This document shows, piece by piece, positions 34,111-43,242 of a stretch of 64,000 bases of DNA. The position numbers and the translations under genes are program-made. The stretch lies in assembly GCF_010975035.1 (NCBI RefSeq), contig NZ_JAAIUV010000010.1, forward strand, positions 40,546 through 104,545, written 5' to 3'. This stretch comes from Neobacillus thermocopriae (lineage in GTDB: Bacteria; Bacillota; Bacilli; Bacillales; Cytobacillaceae). Positions within the stretch are counted from its first letter, which is position 1. Every line of letters begins with the position of its first letter. The notes beneath the pieces are model-generated. The model did no database searches, had not been told where the DNA came from, and worked only from the letters and a program-made list of their open reading frames with translations.

Positions 34111-35043
34111 ATGGTTAAATACTTAGGGCAACGCTTAATCTATATGTTTATCACATTATTTATCGTTGCAACAGTAACTTTTTTCCTCATGAAGTTAATA
34201 CCCGGAAGCCCGTTTAATAACTTTGAGAAGTTAAGTGAATTCCAACAGAATTTACTTTTGGAAAAATATGGGCTAAATGACCCCGTGCCTGTTCAATATT
34301 TTAAATACATGTCTAATCTTGTAAAGGGTGATTTAGGAGTTTCCTTCCAATTTAATAATACCCCTGTAACAGAACTTATAGGAAATCGAATTGGCCCATC
34401 AGCTGTCTTAGGTTTGCAGGCTATGATTTTAGGTTCCTTAATTGGAATTTTCTTAGGGGCCATTGCTGCTTTAAAGCAAAATTCATGGATCGACTATACT
34501 TCAACATTTCTAGCAGTTGTCGGAAAATCTATTCCTTCATTTATTTTCGCTGGATTACTACAATATTATATTGCTGTGAAACTAGGTTGGCTTCCAGTTA
34601 TGTTATGGAGAGGACCTGAATATACTATCCTTCCGACTATTGCACTTGCGATGTTCCCGCTATCAATTTCTGCACGTTTTATGCGAACTGAGATGATTGA
34701 AGTATTAGGTTCAGACTATATAACTTTAGCAAAAGCAAAAGGTGCAAGTTATTGGCAAATTAGTGTAAAACATGCTCTAAGAAATGCTTTGATTCCAGTT
34801 GTTACAGTATTGGGACCATTAGCAGTTAGCTTAATGACTGGCTCCCTCGTTATTGAGAAGATTTTTTCTATTCCTGGTTTAGGGGAGCAATTTGTTAAAT
34901 CAATTGCAACAAACGATTATCCGGTCATCATGGGAACAAATCTATTATTTGCGCTATTATTCGTTGTTGTTATTTTAGTTGTTGATATATTATACGGAAT
35001 TATTGATCCACGTATTCGTATTACGGGGGGGAAAGCTAAATGA
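34111..35043 (+). CDS. oppB: Oligopeptide ABC transporter permease OppB
   Basis: The 310-residue permease shows MVKYLGQRLIYMFITLFIVATVTFFLMKLIPGSPF, then LLEKYGLNDPVPVQYFKYMSNLVKGDLGVSF, and the EAA loop SDYITLAKAKGASYWQISVKHALRNALIPVVT. It ends DILYGIIDPRIRI, all standard for OppB. About six membrane helices are present. The ATG at 34111 follows GGAGGTG by 6 bases; an in-frame GTG two codons earlier overlaps that site. Its last codons overlap the oppC start by 4 bases (ATGA), so translation is coupled. Confidence 0.93.
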   Translation: MVKYLGQRLIYMFITLFIVATVTFFLMKLIPGSPFNNFEKLSEFQQNLLLEKYGLNDPVPVQYFKYMSNLVKGDLGVSFQFNNTPVTELIGNRIGPSAVLGLQAMILGSLIGIFLGAIAALKQNSWIDYTSTFLAVVGKSIPSFIFAGLLQYYIAVKLGWLPVMLWRGPEYTILPTIALAMFPLSISARFMRTEMIEVLGSDYITLAKAKGASYWQISVKHALRNALIPVVTVLGPLAVSLMTGSLVIEKIFSIPGLGEQFVKSIATNDYPVIMGTNLLFALLFVVVILVVDILYGIIDPRIRITGGKAK

Positions 35044-36068
35044 TCAATAAAGAAAATGTCATAATTAAAGATATGTTTCAACCCGCCCATATTGACCCTT
35101 CAAAAAGCGAAAAAATTGCTAAACCAAGTTTAAACTTTTGGCAGGACGCATGGCTTCGCGTCCGGAAAAATAAAGGTGCCGTAACAAGTATGATTATTTT
35201 GGCCATTATCATCATCATGGCATTTGTTGGGCCCATGCTTACACCATATGATTTCGATCATCAAAATACGAAACATAACAACCTTCCTCCGAGAATTCAA
35301 GGGTTAGAAAATATCCATTGGCTTCCATTCGATGGTACATTAACTAGGAGGAACGGAACAGAATATAATGCCTATGAGGCTCGCAATATCGATGCCTATT
35401 ACTGGTTTGGTACTGATAGTTTAGGCCGTGACATTTTTGCACGTGTATGGAAGGGGACTCAAATTTCCCTCTTGATTGCCTTTTTGGCAGCCGTAATCGA
35501 TATGATCATTGGAGTCGCATATGGTGCGATATCTGGATATATAGGTGGACGCGTAGATAGTGTCATGCAGCGTATCATTGAAGTGCTCGTAGGTATTCCG
35601 AATTTGATTATCGTTGTATTAATGATATTAGTGCTGAAACCAGGTATTATTCCAATTGTTATAGCTCTAACCATTACAGGTTGGACAAGCATGGCACGCG
35701 TAGTACGTGCTCAAGTATTGAAATTTAAAAATCAAGAATTCGTTCTAGCATCAAAAACTTTAGGTGCATCTGATACATCTATTGTTTTTAAACATATGAT
35801 CCCTAATATGTTTGGCGTTATAATCATTAATACTATGTTTTCCATACCGAATGCTATTTTCTTTGAAGCATTTTTAAGCTTTATTGGATTAGGTTTACAA
35901 GAACCGTTTGCTTCCTTGGGAACCTTAGTTGATGATGGATTTAAATCTATGATTGCGTTTCCGTATCAGATGATTATTCCGTCTATTATGATTGCGTTAA
36001 TCATGGTATGTTTCAACCTGGTAGCTGACGGTTTAAGGGATGCACTAGATCCAAAAATGCGTGATTAG
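35040..36068 (+). CDS. oppC: Oligopeptide ABC transporter permease OppC
   Basis: The 342-residue permease is longer than AppC because of an extracytoplasmic insertion after the first helix (about residues 75-125, including HWLPFDGTLTRRNGTEYNAYEARNIDAYYWFGTDSLGRDIFARVWKGTQISL). The EAA loop reads QEFVLASKTLGASDTSIVFKHMIPN and the end is VADGLRDALDPKMRD. This layout is the usual one for OppC of Bacillus. The ATG overlaps the oppB stop. Confidence 0.93.
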   Translation: MINKENVIIKDMFQPAHIDPSKSEKIAKPSLNFWQDAWLRVRKNKGAVTSMIILAIIIIMAFVGPMLTPYDFDHQNTKHNNLPPRIQGLENIHWLPFDGTLTRRNGTEYNAYEARNIDAYYWFGTDSLGRDIFARVWKGTQISLLIAFLAAVIDMIIGVAYGAISGYIGGRVDSVMQRIIEVLVGIPNLIIVVLMILVLKPGIIPIVIALTITGWTSMARVVRAQVLKFKNQEFVLASKTLGASDTSIVFKHMIPNMFGVIIINTMFSIPNAIFFEAFLSFIGLGLQEPFASLGTLVDDGFKSMIAFPYQMIIPSIMIALIMVCFNLVADGLRDALDPKMRD

Positions 36069-36085
36069 AAGGTAGGTGAATGGTA

Positions 36086-37129
36086 GTGGAAAAAGTTTTA
36101 GAAGTTAAAGATTTATATATATCTTTTCACACGTTTGCGGGTGAAGTAAAAGCAATTAGAGGAGTATCTTTTGATTTACGAAAGGGAGAAACTTTGGCGA
36201 TTGTTGGTGAATCGGGTTCTGGAAAATCCGTAACAACGAAATCTATTATGCGATTACTTCCGGAACATAATTCAGAAATAAAAAGTGGCCAAATTCTTTT
36301 TGAAGGTAAAGATTTAACTAAATTAACAGATAAACAAATGCAAAAAATTCGTGGTAAAGACATCTCTATGATTTTCCAAGACCCAATGACTTCATTAAAT
36401 CCCACAATGAAAATTGGAAGTCAAATCATGGAGCCATTAATTAAACATCAGAAATTAAGTAAAGCTGCTGCTAGAGAGAGGGCTATTGAATTATTAAAAT
36501 TGGTTGGGATTCCAAAACCGGAAATTCGTGTAGATCAATATCCACATCAATTTTCTGGCGGGATGAGACAACGGGTTGTTATTGCCATCGCATTGGCATG
36601 TAATCCAAAGGTCCTTATCGCTGATGAGCCTACAACTGCACTAGATGTAACTATTCAAGCACAAATTCTTGAGTTGATGAAGGATCTCCAACGGAAAATC
36701 GATACTTCGATCATCTTCATCACTCATGATCTTGGTGTAGTTGCCAATGTTGCTGACCGTGTGGCGGTTATGTATGGTGGTAAAATTGTGGAAATAGGTA
36801 CTGCGGATGAAATTTTCTATAATCCTCAGCACCCATATACATGGGGGTTAATTAGTTCAATGCCTGATATGGAAACAAATGATGAAGAGTTATATTCCAT
36901 TCCGGGAACTCCTCCAGATCTATTGGATCCTCCAAAAGGGGATGCGTTTGCACCAAGGAATCCTTATGTAATGAAAATTGATTTAGAACAGGAGCCACCA
37001 TTCTTTAAGGTATCTGATACCCATTATGCAGCAACATGGCTTTTACATCCTGATGCACCAAAAGTCGAACCTCCTGAAGCGGTTAAAAGGCGAAGAAATC
37101 AATTTGTTGGTGTAAAGGGGGGAAAATAG
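36086..37129 (+). CDS. oppD: Oligopeptide ABC transporter ATP-binding protein OppD
   Basis: The 347-residue ATPase has GESGSGKSV (Walker A, around 43), FQDPMTSLNP, FSGGMRQRVVIAIALA, VLIADEPTTALDVT and FITHDLGVVANVAD. Instead of the cysteine-containing extension of AppD it ends in a Pro-rich tail (PGTPPDLLDPPKGDAFAPRNPYVMKIDLEQEPPFF) that recalls OppD of B. subtilis. The GTG at 36086 (VEKVLEVKDLYISF) follows AGGTG at 7 bases and matches the family start; an ATG at 36080 is possible but lies within the ribosome site. Confidence 0.92.
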   Translation: MEKVLEVKDLYISFHTFAGEVKAIRGVSFDLRKGETLAIVGESGSGKSVTTKSIMRLLPEHNSEIKSGQILFEGKDLTKLTDKQMQKIRGKDISMIFQDPMTSLNPTMKIGSQIMEPLIKHQKLSKAAARERAIELLKLVGIPKPEIRVDQYPHQFSGGMRQRVVIAIALACNPKVLIADEPTTALDVTIQAQILELMKDLQRKIDTSIIFITHDLGVVANVADRVAVMYGGKIVEIGTADEIFYNPQHPYTWGLISSMPDMETNDEELYSIPGTPPDLLDPPKGDAFAPRNPYVMKIDLEQEPPFFKVSDTHYAATWLLHPDAPKVEPPEAVKRRRNQFVGVKGGK

Positions 37130-38068
37130 ATGGGTGAAAGAAAAAAATTACTTGAAATTAGAAATTTAAAGCAATACTTTAATGTTGGGAAACCCAATGA
37201 AGTAAGGGCAGTCGATAATGTTTCATTTGATATATATAAAGGTGAAGTTTTAGGGCTTGTAGGCGAGTCAGGTTGTGGAAAGTCTACTACAGGGCGCACA
37301 ATTATTCGATTATATGATGCTACTGGCGGCGAAGTCCTTTACGACGGTGTCAATGTTCATGGTAAAAAAACAAAAAAAGAATTAAAGCAATTTAATCGAA
37401 AAATGCAAATGATTTTTCAGGATCCATATGCATCATTAAATCCTCGATTGAAAATAGCCGATGTCATTGCTGAAGGAATTGATATACATGGCCTAGCAAA
37501 ATCCAAAGAAGACCGAATGAACAAAGTATATGAACTGCTAGAAACGGTTGGATTAAACAGAGAACATGCCAATCGCTATCCCCATGAATTTTCTGGAGGT
37601 CAGCGTCAACGTATTGGCATTGCACGTGCTCTTGCTGTAGATCCGGAATTTATTATTGCGGATGAACCAATATCAGCCTTGGACGTTTCGATCCAAGCTC
37701 AAGTTGTAAATTTAATGAAAAAATTGCAAAAAGAAAAAGGACTAACCTATCTTTTTATCGCTCACGACCTTTCGATGGTAAAATATATCAGTGATCGAAT
37801 TGGTGTCATGTATTTTGGTAAAATGGTAGAGCTGGCGCCGGCAGAAGAATTGTATCGTAATCCGCTTCATCCATATACACAATCTCTTTTATCGGCTATT
37901 CCTGTACCAGACCCAATAAGTGAGCGTACACGAAAGCGGAAAACATATAATCCTGCTGACCATAATTACGAAGAAAACGAACCAGTAGAATTTAGAGAAG
38001 TAACTCCAGGCCATTTTGTATTATGTTCGGAAAAGGAATTTAGAAAATATCAATCACAATCAAAATAA
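37130..38068 (+). CDS. oppF: Oligopeptide ABC transporter ATP-binding protein OppF
   Basis: The 312-residue ATPase has GESGCGKST (around 45), IFQDPYASLNP, FSGGQRQRIGIARALA, FIIADEPISALDVS and IAHDLSMVKYISD. It ends with VTPGHFVLCSEKEFRKYQ, typical of OppF. The ATG directly follows the oppD stop with AAAGGGGGG upstream. It is the last gene of oppABCDF; a terminator overlaps its stop codon. Confidence 0.93.
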   Translation: MGERKKLLEIRNLKQYFNVGKPNEVRAVDNVSFDIYKGEVLGLVGESGCGKSTTGRTIIRLYDATGGEVLYDGVNVHGKKTKKELKQFNRKMQMIFQDPYASLNPRLKIADVIAEGIDIHGLAKSKEDRMNKVYELLETVGLNREHANRYPHEFSGGQRQRIGIARALAVDPEFIIADEPISALDVSIQAQVVNLMKKLQKEKGLTYLFIAHDLSMVKYISDRIGVMYFGKMVELAPAEELYRNPLHPYTQSLLSAIPVPDPISERTRKRKTYNPADHNYEENEPVEFREVTPGHFVLCSEKEFRKYQSQSK

Positions 38069-38098
38069 AACGATCTCAAAATGAGATCGTTTTATTTC
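38067..38098 (+). terminator. Terminator of the opp operon
   Basis: An 11-bp stem AAAACGATCTC / GAGATCGTTTT with a 5-base loop and T-rich tail overlaps the oppF stop. Confidence 0.9.
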
Positions 38099-38198
38099 TA
38101 AGATAAAAATTTTGACTTGAAAATGGGTTAGGTAAGCTGAGAGACGCATAACAAACAGACTCTCTACTTGCTATTTGTATATCCTTAATTTTTAAATA

Positions 38199-38384
38199 TT
38201 ATTTTCTTTTACCACCAACGGCTTTCCATCCGGTTTGAAATCTTGCGCTTTGATCTACATATTCACTGCGGTGTTTCCCACCAAAAACCTTTTCGCCAAT
38301 GCTATTTAAAATTACACCCATCACTGCGGTGAGTCCAATAATTAAAATAGCAACTACTGTTAAATCAGTTATGTAAGCACCCAT
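38199..38384 (-). CDS. Small single-pass membrane protein, 61 aa
   Basis: The product begins MGAYITDLTVVAILIIGLTAVMGVILNSIGEKVFGGKHRSEYVDQSAR. A likely N-out helix (residues 7-29) is followed by a basic, soluble C-terminal half ending GWKAVGGKRK. GGAGGG lies 6 bases before the ATG. I do not recognise the family. It stands alone between the opp operon and spxA, where B. subtilis has other genes (yjbB, yjbC as recalled), so it may be lineage-specific. Confidence 0.6.
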   Translation of the reverse strand: MGAYITDLTVVAILIIGLTAVMGVILNSIGEKVFGGKHRSEYVDQSARFQTGWKAVGGKRK

Positions 38385-38404
38385 TCATGTCCCTCCATTG
38401 TGAG

Positions 38405-38789
38405 CGAATTTTCATTAAATTAAATAAAGTTCCCCCAACTTTTATTTTAAAAGATTTTACCACTTAATGAAAGAGAAAATATGGGGTTAAAGACGAATAA
38501 ATGAATACGTTTTCAATTTGTTTAACTAATTGAGAATGAGTTGTATTGTAGATAAGAAATAATTAATAATTAGAAATTTATGAAGAAACGAACATTAAAA
38601 AGTAAATTTTTTTAGTTGAGAAAAAAATAATGAAAGGAAAATTAAAATTTGTTGAAACCTTTTTGTAAATTATTCGTTTATTTATATGTAGGGAAGTATT
38701 TTTCCCAATAGTGCCCTTATGATTATTTTTGAAAAAAGGATATCTTTTTTAGAATTTGTAGTGTATAATTAATAATATAAATTCCTTTT
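38405..38789. other. AT-rich intergenic stretch with no gene seen
   Basis: About 385 bases of very AT-rich DNA with no credible coding frame and no strong hairpin lie before the spxA operator. TATAAT at 38764-38769 could be an additional -10 box for a longer spxA transcript; no matching -35 was found. Confidence 0.6.
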
Positions 38790-38822
38790 TTATAATAATT
38801 ATAATTTGGGGTTTGCTATATA
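38790..38822 (+). promoter_or_regulatory. PerR box and extended -10 promoter of spxA
   Basis: TTATAATAATTATAA at 38790-38804 is a perfect 7-1-7 match to the PerR box. It precedes an extended -10 element (TG at 38814, TATATA at 38817-38822), so the operator covers the -35 region. In B. subtilis a promoter of spxA is established to be PerR-repressed. This implies peroxide induction of spxA here too. Confidence 0.8.
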
Positions 38823-38863
38823 TCGAATTTAGTTTCGTAAATAATAGAGGAGTGTGAAGATTA

Positions 38864-39259
38864 ATGGTAACACTATACACTTCACCAAGTTGCACATCAT
38901 GTCGAAAAGCTAAGTCATGGTTAGAAGAGCATGATATTCCATACAAAGAAAGAAATATCTTTTCTGAACCATTAACAATGGAAGAGATTAAGGAAATTTT
39001 ACGAATGACGGAAGATGGAACAGACGAAATTATTTCAACTCGTTCAAAAACGTTTCAAAAATTAGATGTTAATTTGGATACTATGCCATTACAGGATTTA
39101 TTTAAGTTAATTAAAGAAAACCCTGGTTTATTGCGTCGACCTATTATCATTGATGAAAAACGCCTACAAGTTGGTTATAATGAAGATGAAATTCGCCGAT
39201 TTCTACCAAGAAAAGTGCGTACTTATCAATTACGGGAAGCACAGAGAATGGTAAATTAA
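38864..39259 (+). CDS. spxA: Global redox regulator Spx
   Basis: Spx binds the RNA polymerase alpha C-terminal domain and redirects transcription during thiol stress. The 131-residue ArsC-like protein has the redox switch CTSC at Cys10-Cys13, Gly52 (needed for polymerase binding) and the conserved Arg91-Arg92 in LLRRPIIID. The C-terminal LREAQRMVN is where ClpXP recognition occurs. GAGGAGTG lies upstream of the ATG. It is monocistronic with a terminator. Its degradation adaptor gene spxH is in the same window. Confidence 0.97.
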   Translation: MVTLYTSPSCTSCRKAKSWLEEHDIPYKERNIFSEPLTMEEIKEILRMTEDGTDEIISTRSKTFQKLDVNLDTMPLQDLFKLIKENPGLLRRPIIIDEKRLQVGYNEDEIRRFLPRKVRTYQLREAQRMVN

Positions 39260-39270
39260 AGACATAAATG

Positions 39271-39298
39271 GGCCTTTATTAAAAGGCCTTTTTTGTTT
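39271..39298 (+). terminator. Terminator after spxA
   Basis: A GGCCTTT / AAAGGCC stem with a 4-base loop is followed by T6. Confidence 0.9.
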
Positions 39299-39569
39299 CT
39301 TGAGATTTTTTTATTGCATTGTTATAATAAAAGGAATATATATTCAAAATAAGTTATATAAGCTATTACTAGGCATATTAACGGTTTTTTATTTTTAGTG
39401 AATTTTATTTCCCTTATCTGCTTAATTGTCATAAAATGAGAGTACAAGAGTATTTACTTTTTTACTGTTTTAGAAAGAATAAACTATATATGAGAGTAAA
39501 TGCTAAAGGCGTTATCTGCTTGGGGGTATTTTGTCCCTTCAATATGATCAATGGAAGGGAGAGGTAATA

Positions 39570-40238
39570 ATGGAAATTGAACGTATTAATGAAAACACAG
39601 TGAAATTTTATATTTCCTATGTTGATATAGAAGAAAGGGGCTTCGATCGTGAAGAGATTTGGTATAATCGGGAACGAAGCGAAGAACTCTTTTGGGAAAT
39701 GATGGATGAAGTTCATGCTGAAGAAGAATTTATGGTTGAAGGCCCACTTTGGATTCAAGTTCAAGCCTTGGATAAGGGTTTAGAGGTTCTGGTAACAAAA
39801 GCACAATTGTCTAAAGACGGGCAAAAATTTGAACTTCCAATACCTGGTGATAATTTTAAAGATTCTCCTGTTGAGGATAAAATAGAAGAACTTTTAGAAC
39901 AGCATTATCATTCGAATTTAAATGATGAAGATGTTCTATTTGAATATGATAATCTTGATTTTGTTATTGCATTTAAGGATTTTGAAGACGTTATTCACCT
40001 AGCAAAACGCCCTGGTTTGGATGAATTAGTAACAAAGCTTTATTATTTTGAAGACAATTATTATTTATTAGCTGAATTCCCTGAGGAGTTGTTTGGGGAA
40101 GATGAGGTAGATGATATACTAAGTGTGTTATTGGAATATGGTGATGAAACCCAAGTAACTATTCATCGGATTCAGGAATATGGAAAAGAAATTATTTCGA
40201 ATAATGTATTTGTAGAACTGAGAAAATATTTCAATTAA
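39570..40238 (+). CDS. mecA: Adaptor protein MecA
   Basis: MecA delivers ComK and other proteins to ClpCP and so controls competence. The 222-residue protein has the N-terminal substrate-binding domain MEIERINENTVKFYISYVDIEERGFDREEIWYNRERSEELFWEMM, an acidic linker and the C-terminal ClpC-binding domain (FEDVIHLAKRPGLDELVTKLYYFEDNYYLL, FGEDEVDDILSVLLEYG). The ATG at 39570 follows GGGAGAGGTAATA; an upstream in-frame TTG has no ribosome site. A short CCCTTC/GAAGGG repeat spans part of the Shine-Dalgarno region. Confidence 0.95.
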   Translation: MEIERINENTVKFYISYVDIEERGFDREEIWYNRERSEELFWEMMDEVHAEEEFMVEGPLWIQVQALDKGLEVLVTKAQLSKDGQKFELPIPGDNFKDSPVEDKIEELLEQHYHSNLNDEDVLFEYDNLDFVIAFKDFEDVIHLAKRPGLDELVTKLYYFEDNYYLLAEFPEELFGEDEVDDILSVLLEYGDETQVTIHRIQEYGKEIISNNVFVELRKYFN

Positions 40239-40243
40239 TAATC

Positions 40244-40275
40244 ATACCGATTTCATATTTGAAATCGGTATTTTG
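40244..40275 (+). terminator. Terminator after mecA
   Basis: A 12-bp stem ATACCGATTTCA / TGAAATCGGTAT with a 4-base loop is followed by TTTTG. Confidence 0.85.
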
Positions 40276-40337
40276 TATGAAATATGAAATTATACATGGT
40301 TAAAGAGAATATTTTAACTACAGCATGTTTTTGGTAG

Positions 40338-41858
40338 GTGAGAACACTGAAAAACACGGTAAGAGTTATTCTGTTCGTTTTGGTACTGTCTCTTCTCTTG
40401 TTTTTCTTTAGGGACCAATTGGAAAATGGGGTTTTAGGTTTTTTAAGCGTCTTGATCTCATTGTCTGTTATATTTATTAGTTTTGTTATCTTTTTAGAAA
40501 ATCGTCACCCAACACAAACCATAACATGGCTCGTGGTTTTGGGAAGTTTCCCACTAGTTGGTTTTATTTTCTACCTTCTATTTGGCCGGAATTATCGAAA
40601 GGAACGAATGTTTCGAAAGAAATATTTTCTTGATAAACAAGCTTTTTTATCTATTGAAGGAGAAGAAGACCCTAGAAGCGATGAAAAGCTCCGATTAATG
40701 GGAGAACATCAAGGAAAATTATTTAAGTTGGCTCAAAAGCTGGGGAATAGTCCAATTTCTTTTGATACAGCAACGAAAGTATTAACAAATGGAGAAGAAA
40801 CCTTTCAACACATTATTGCGGAATTGAAAAGAGCGAGACATCATATTCATTTAGAATACTATATCGTCCGTCACGATCAAATTGGCCAAGAAATAAAAAA
40901 TATTTTAATTGAAAAAGCCAGTCAAGGTGTAAAGGTTCGATTTATGTATGATGCGGTTGGATCTTGGCAGCTTTCGAAATCATATATAAATGAATTAAAA
41001 AATGCTGGTATTGAAACGGTATCTTTTGGTCCGGTTAGATTACCATTTTTAAACAATAAATTTAACTTTCGAAATCACCGTAAAATTATTGTTATCGATG
41101 GAAATATTGGTTTTGTTGGCGGATTAAATATTGGAGATGAATACTTAGGTAGAAACAAAGAAATTGGTTTTTGGCGGGATACTCACTTAATGCTTAGAGG
41201 AGAAGCAGTCCGCACCTTACAGCTTATATTCCTTCAAGATTGGTACTATATGACGAATCATAGTTTTTTAACTGCAGAATATTTATCCCCGCAAATTGAT
41301 CATGAAAGTCATGGTGGCGTTCAACTGATTGCTGGAGGACCTGACAATGAATGGAGTGTTATAAAAAATATTTTCTTTTCAATGATAAGTTCTGCAAGAG
41401 AATCAGTATGGATCGCGTCACCTTATTTTATTCCCGATGAAGATATTTTCTCAGCGTTAAAAGTAGCTGCGCTAAGTGGCATTGATGTAAGGCTTCTAGT
41501 TCCAAATCGCCCTGATAAAAGGATTGTCTTTCATGCGTCAAGATCGTATTTTCCAGAATTGATGGCTGCAGGAGTAAAGATATTTGAATATGAACGTGGA
41601 TTTATGCACAGCAAAATAATTATTGTTGATGGTGAACTCGCCTCTATCGGTACTTCAAACATGGATATGAGAAGCTTCCACTTAAACTTTGAAGTGAATG
41701 CTTTCTTATTTCGGACAAAAAGTACACTAAAGCTAGTGGAAGAGTACTTAAATGATCTTAAACACTCTAAACAAATTGACTTGGAAACCTTTCAACAAAG
41801 ACATATTGGATACAGACTTCTGGAATCAACAGCAAGATTGTTATCACCACTATTATAA
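40338..41858 (+). CDS. cls: Cardiolipin synthase
   Basis: This membrane enzyme joins two phosphatidylglycerols into cardiolipin. The 506-residue protein has two N-terminal membrane helices (VRVILFVLVLSLLLFFF and GFLSVLISLSVIFISFVIFL) and a loop to a third hydrophobic stretch. Two phospholipase D motifs follow: NHRKIIVIDGNIGFVGGLNIGDEY around residues 240-263 and MHSKIIIVDGELASIGTSNMDMRS around 430-453. The GTG at 40338 has only a weak ribosome site. A CTG at 40347 follows AGGTGAG better and would remove three residues, so the true start is open. Confidence 0.92.
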   Translation: MRTLKNTVRVILFVLVLSLLLFFFRDQLENGVLGFLSVLISLSVIFISFVIFLENRHPTQTITWLVVLGSFPLVGFIFYLLFGRNYRKERMFRKKYFLDKQAFLSIEGEEDPRSDEKLRLMGEHQGKLFKLAQKLGNSPISFDTATKVLTNGEETFQHIIAELKRARHHIHLEYYIVRHDQIGQEIKNILIEKASQGVKVRFMYDAVGSWQLSKSYINELKNAGIETVSFGPVRLPFLNNKFNFRNHRKIIVIDGNIGFVGGLNIGDEYLGRNKEIGFWRDTHLMLRGEAVRTLQLIFLQDWYYMTNHSFLTAEYLSPQIDHESHGGVQLIAGGPDNEWSVIKNIFFSMISSARESVWIASPYFIPDEDIFSALKVAALSGIDVRLLVPNRPDKRIVFHASRSYFPELMAAGVKIFEYERGFMHSKIIIVDGELASIGTSNMDMRSFHLNFEVNAFLFRTKSTLKLVEEYLNDLKHSKQIDLETFQQRHIGYRLLESTARLLSPLL

Positions 41859-41887
41859 AAACTCGTTCATTAGAACGGGTTTTTTTA
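41857..41887 (+). terminator. Terminator after the cardiolipin synthase gene
   Basis: An AAAACTCGTTC / GAACGGGTTTT stem (one G-T pair) with a 4-base loop and T7 follows the stop. Confidence 0.9.
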
Positions 41888-41941
41888 AAAGGAATTTTTA
41901 AAGTATGTGTTGAAATAATTTGGAGGAAAGGAGGAAATGGT

Positions 41942-43135
41942 ATGTTAACCGCGCATACTAAAACTGGATTAAAAATTTGTTTAGGGAATTACTATTCAAA
42001 GGAAGCATTATTGGAGTTAAGAAAAAAAGAGGAATTTATTTGTCCGATTTGTGGCGAAAATGTAATACTCAAATTAGGGAATCAGCGCATTTTTCATTTT
42101 TCTCATAAAAGAGGGAGTACATGTCATAAATTTTTTGAAAGTGAAACGATGGATCACATGGAGGGAAAACTACAGCTGTATCAATGGCTTACTCGTCAAA
42201 AGATTCCTTGCTGTTTGGAGTATTATGACAAAGAGATAAAACAACGGCCGGATATACTATTTCAGTTCAATGGTAGGAAGTTTGCGTTGGAATACCAATG
42301 TTCGACTATATCTGAATCGGTTTTTGAAAAAAGAACCAAAACATACTTGGAAAATGATTACATTCCACTTTGGATCCTCTCTAGCAATCACCTCAAGAGA
42401 AACGGAAATAATGTTATCTCATTATCAAATTTTTCGTATTTATTTTTAAGGAAGTCATCAGTAGGAGATTATATTCCCGCTTATTGCTCGGAAAAAAAAC
42501 AATTTCACTTTATTCAATCTTTATTTCCTTATTCAATAAAAAACGCATTCGCCCAATACTCTATTAATCCCCTTGAAAAAATGAATATAAATACCCTGCT
42601 TGCTCCTTCTAAAAAATGGTTTGTACTCGAATATGCAACTTGGGCAAGGGCCATTAATCATTTTACCTTGAAGTGGACACTTCATTCCCATGCAGCAAAA
42701 GACCCCTTTCTGAAAGAAATATACAGTAGAAATTTAAATATTTTTTTGTTACCTCCTGAAATTGGTCTTCCACTTCCTCATTCATATTATCTTCAAACAT
42801 CGCCAGTGAAATGGCAAACATACTTATATTTAGATGTCATTTCCCGTAAGCATCCTGGTGAAACGATTACATTACAAGAAATACAATTTCACGTGAATAA
42901 AAGAATGAAAAGAAATGAGATTGTAATTAGGAAACTTCCGCAGTTAAATGAGATTAATCCAATGGTACCAGTCATGGAGTATTTTAGAGAATTAATCAAA
43001 CTTAATATTTTCATTCGTACTGGAGACACCACATGTCAAGTTAAACGAAAAATCATTATCCCCACCTCTGAGCAAGAGAAAAAAGAAGCACACGAATTCT
43101 TCAAAGGAATATACAAGTCTTTGGGTATAATATAG
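41942..43135 (+). CDS. coiA: Competence protein CoiA
   Basis: CoiA is needed during DNA uptake and recombination in competent cells. The 397-residue protein has an N-terminal zinc-ribbon-like part (CPICGENVILKLGNQRIFHFSHKRGSTCHKF, residues 35-65). The CoiA core follows with a nuclease-like signature RPDILFQFNGRKFALEYQCSTIS around 101-123 (PD...ExQ). The C-terminal half is helical. AGGAGG lies 7 bases upstream of the ATG. B. subtilis yjbF has the same place between cls/mecA and pepF. Confidence 0.9.
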   Translation: MLTAHTKTGLKICLGNYYSKEALLELRKKEEFICPICGENVILKLGNQRIFHFSHKRGSTCHKFFESETMDHMEGKLQLYQWLTRQKIPCCLEYYDKEIKQRPDILFQFNGRKFALEYQCSTISESVFEKRTKTYLENDYIPLWILSSNHLKRNGNNVISLSNFSYLFLRKSSVGDYIPAYCSEKKQFHFIQSLFPYSIKNAFAQYSINPLEKMNINTLLAPSKKWFVLEYATWARAINHFTLKWTLHSHAAKDPFLKEIYSRNLNIFLLPPEIGLPLPHSYYLQTSPVKWQTYLYLDVISRKHPGETITLQEIQFHVNKRMKRNEIVIRKLPQLNEINPMVPVMEYFRELIKLNIFIRTGDTTCQVKRKIIIPTSEQEKKEAHEFFKGIYKSLGII

Positions 43136-43242
43136 AATATGCAGCAATAAAATTTCCTACATGAAAAAGGAAATAGGCATCCTAAGAAGAATATTAAATA
43201 TAATAAAATTTTTCGTGATACTAAGGAAATGGAGGATTCAGA

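Noticed and set aside
40338..40347. CTG as the definite start of the cardiolipin synthase gene
   Set aside because: It has the better placed ribosome site, but CTG starts are rare in Bacillus, so the GTG was kept and the doubt noted.
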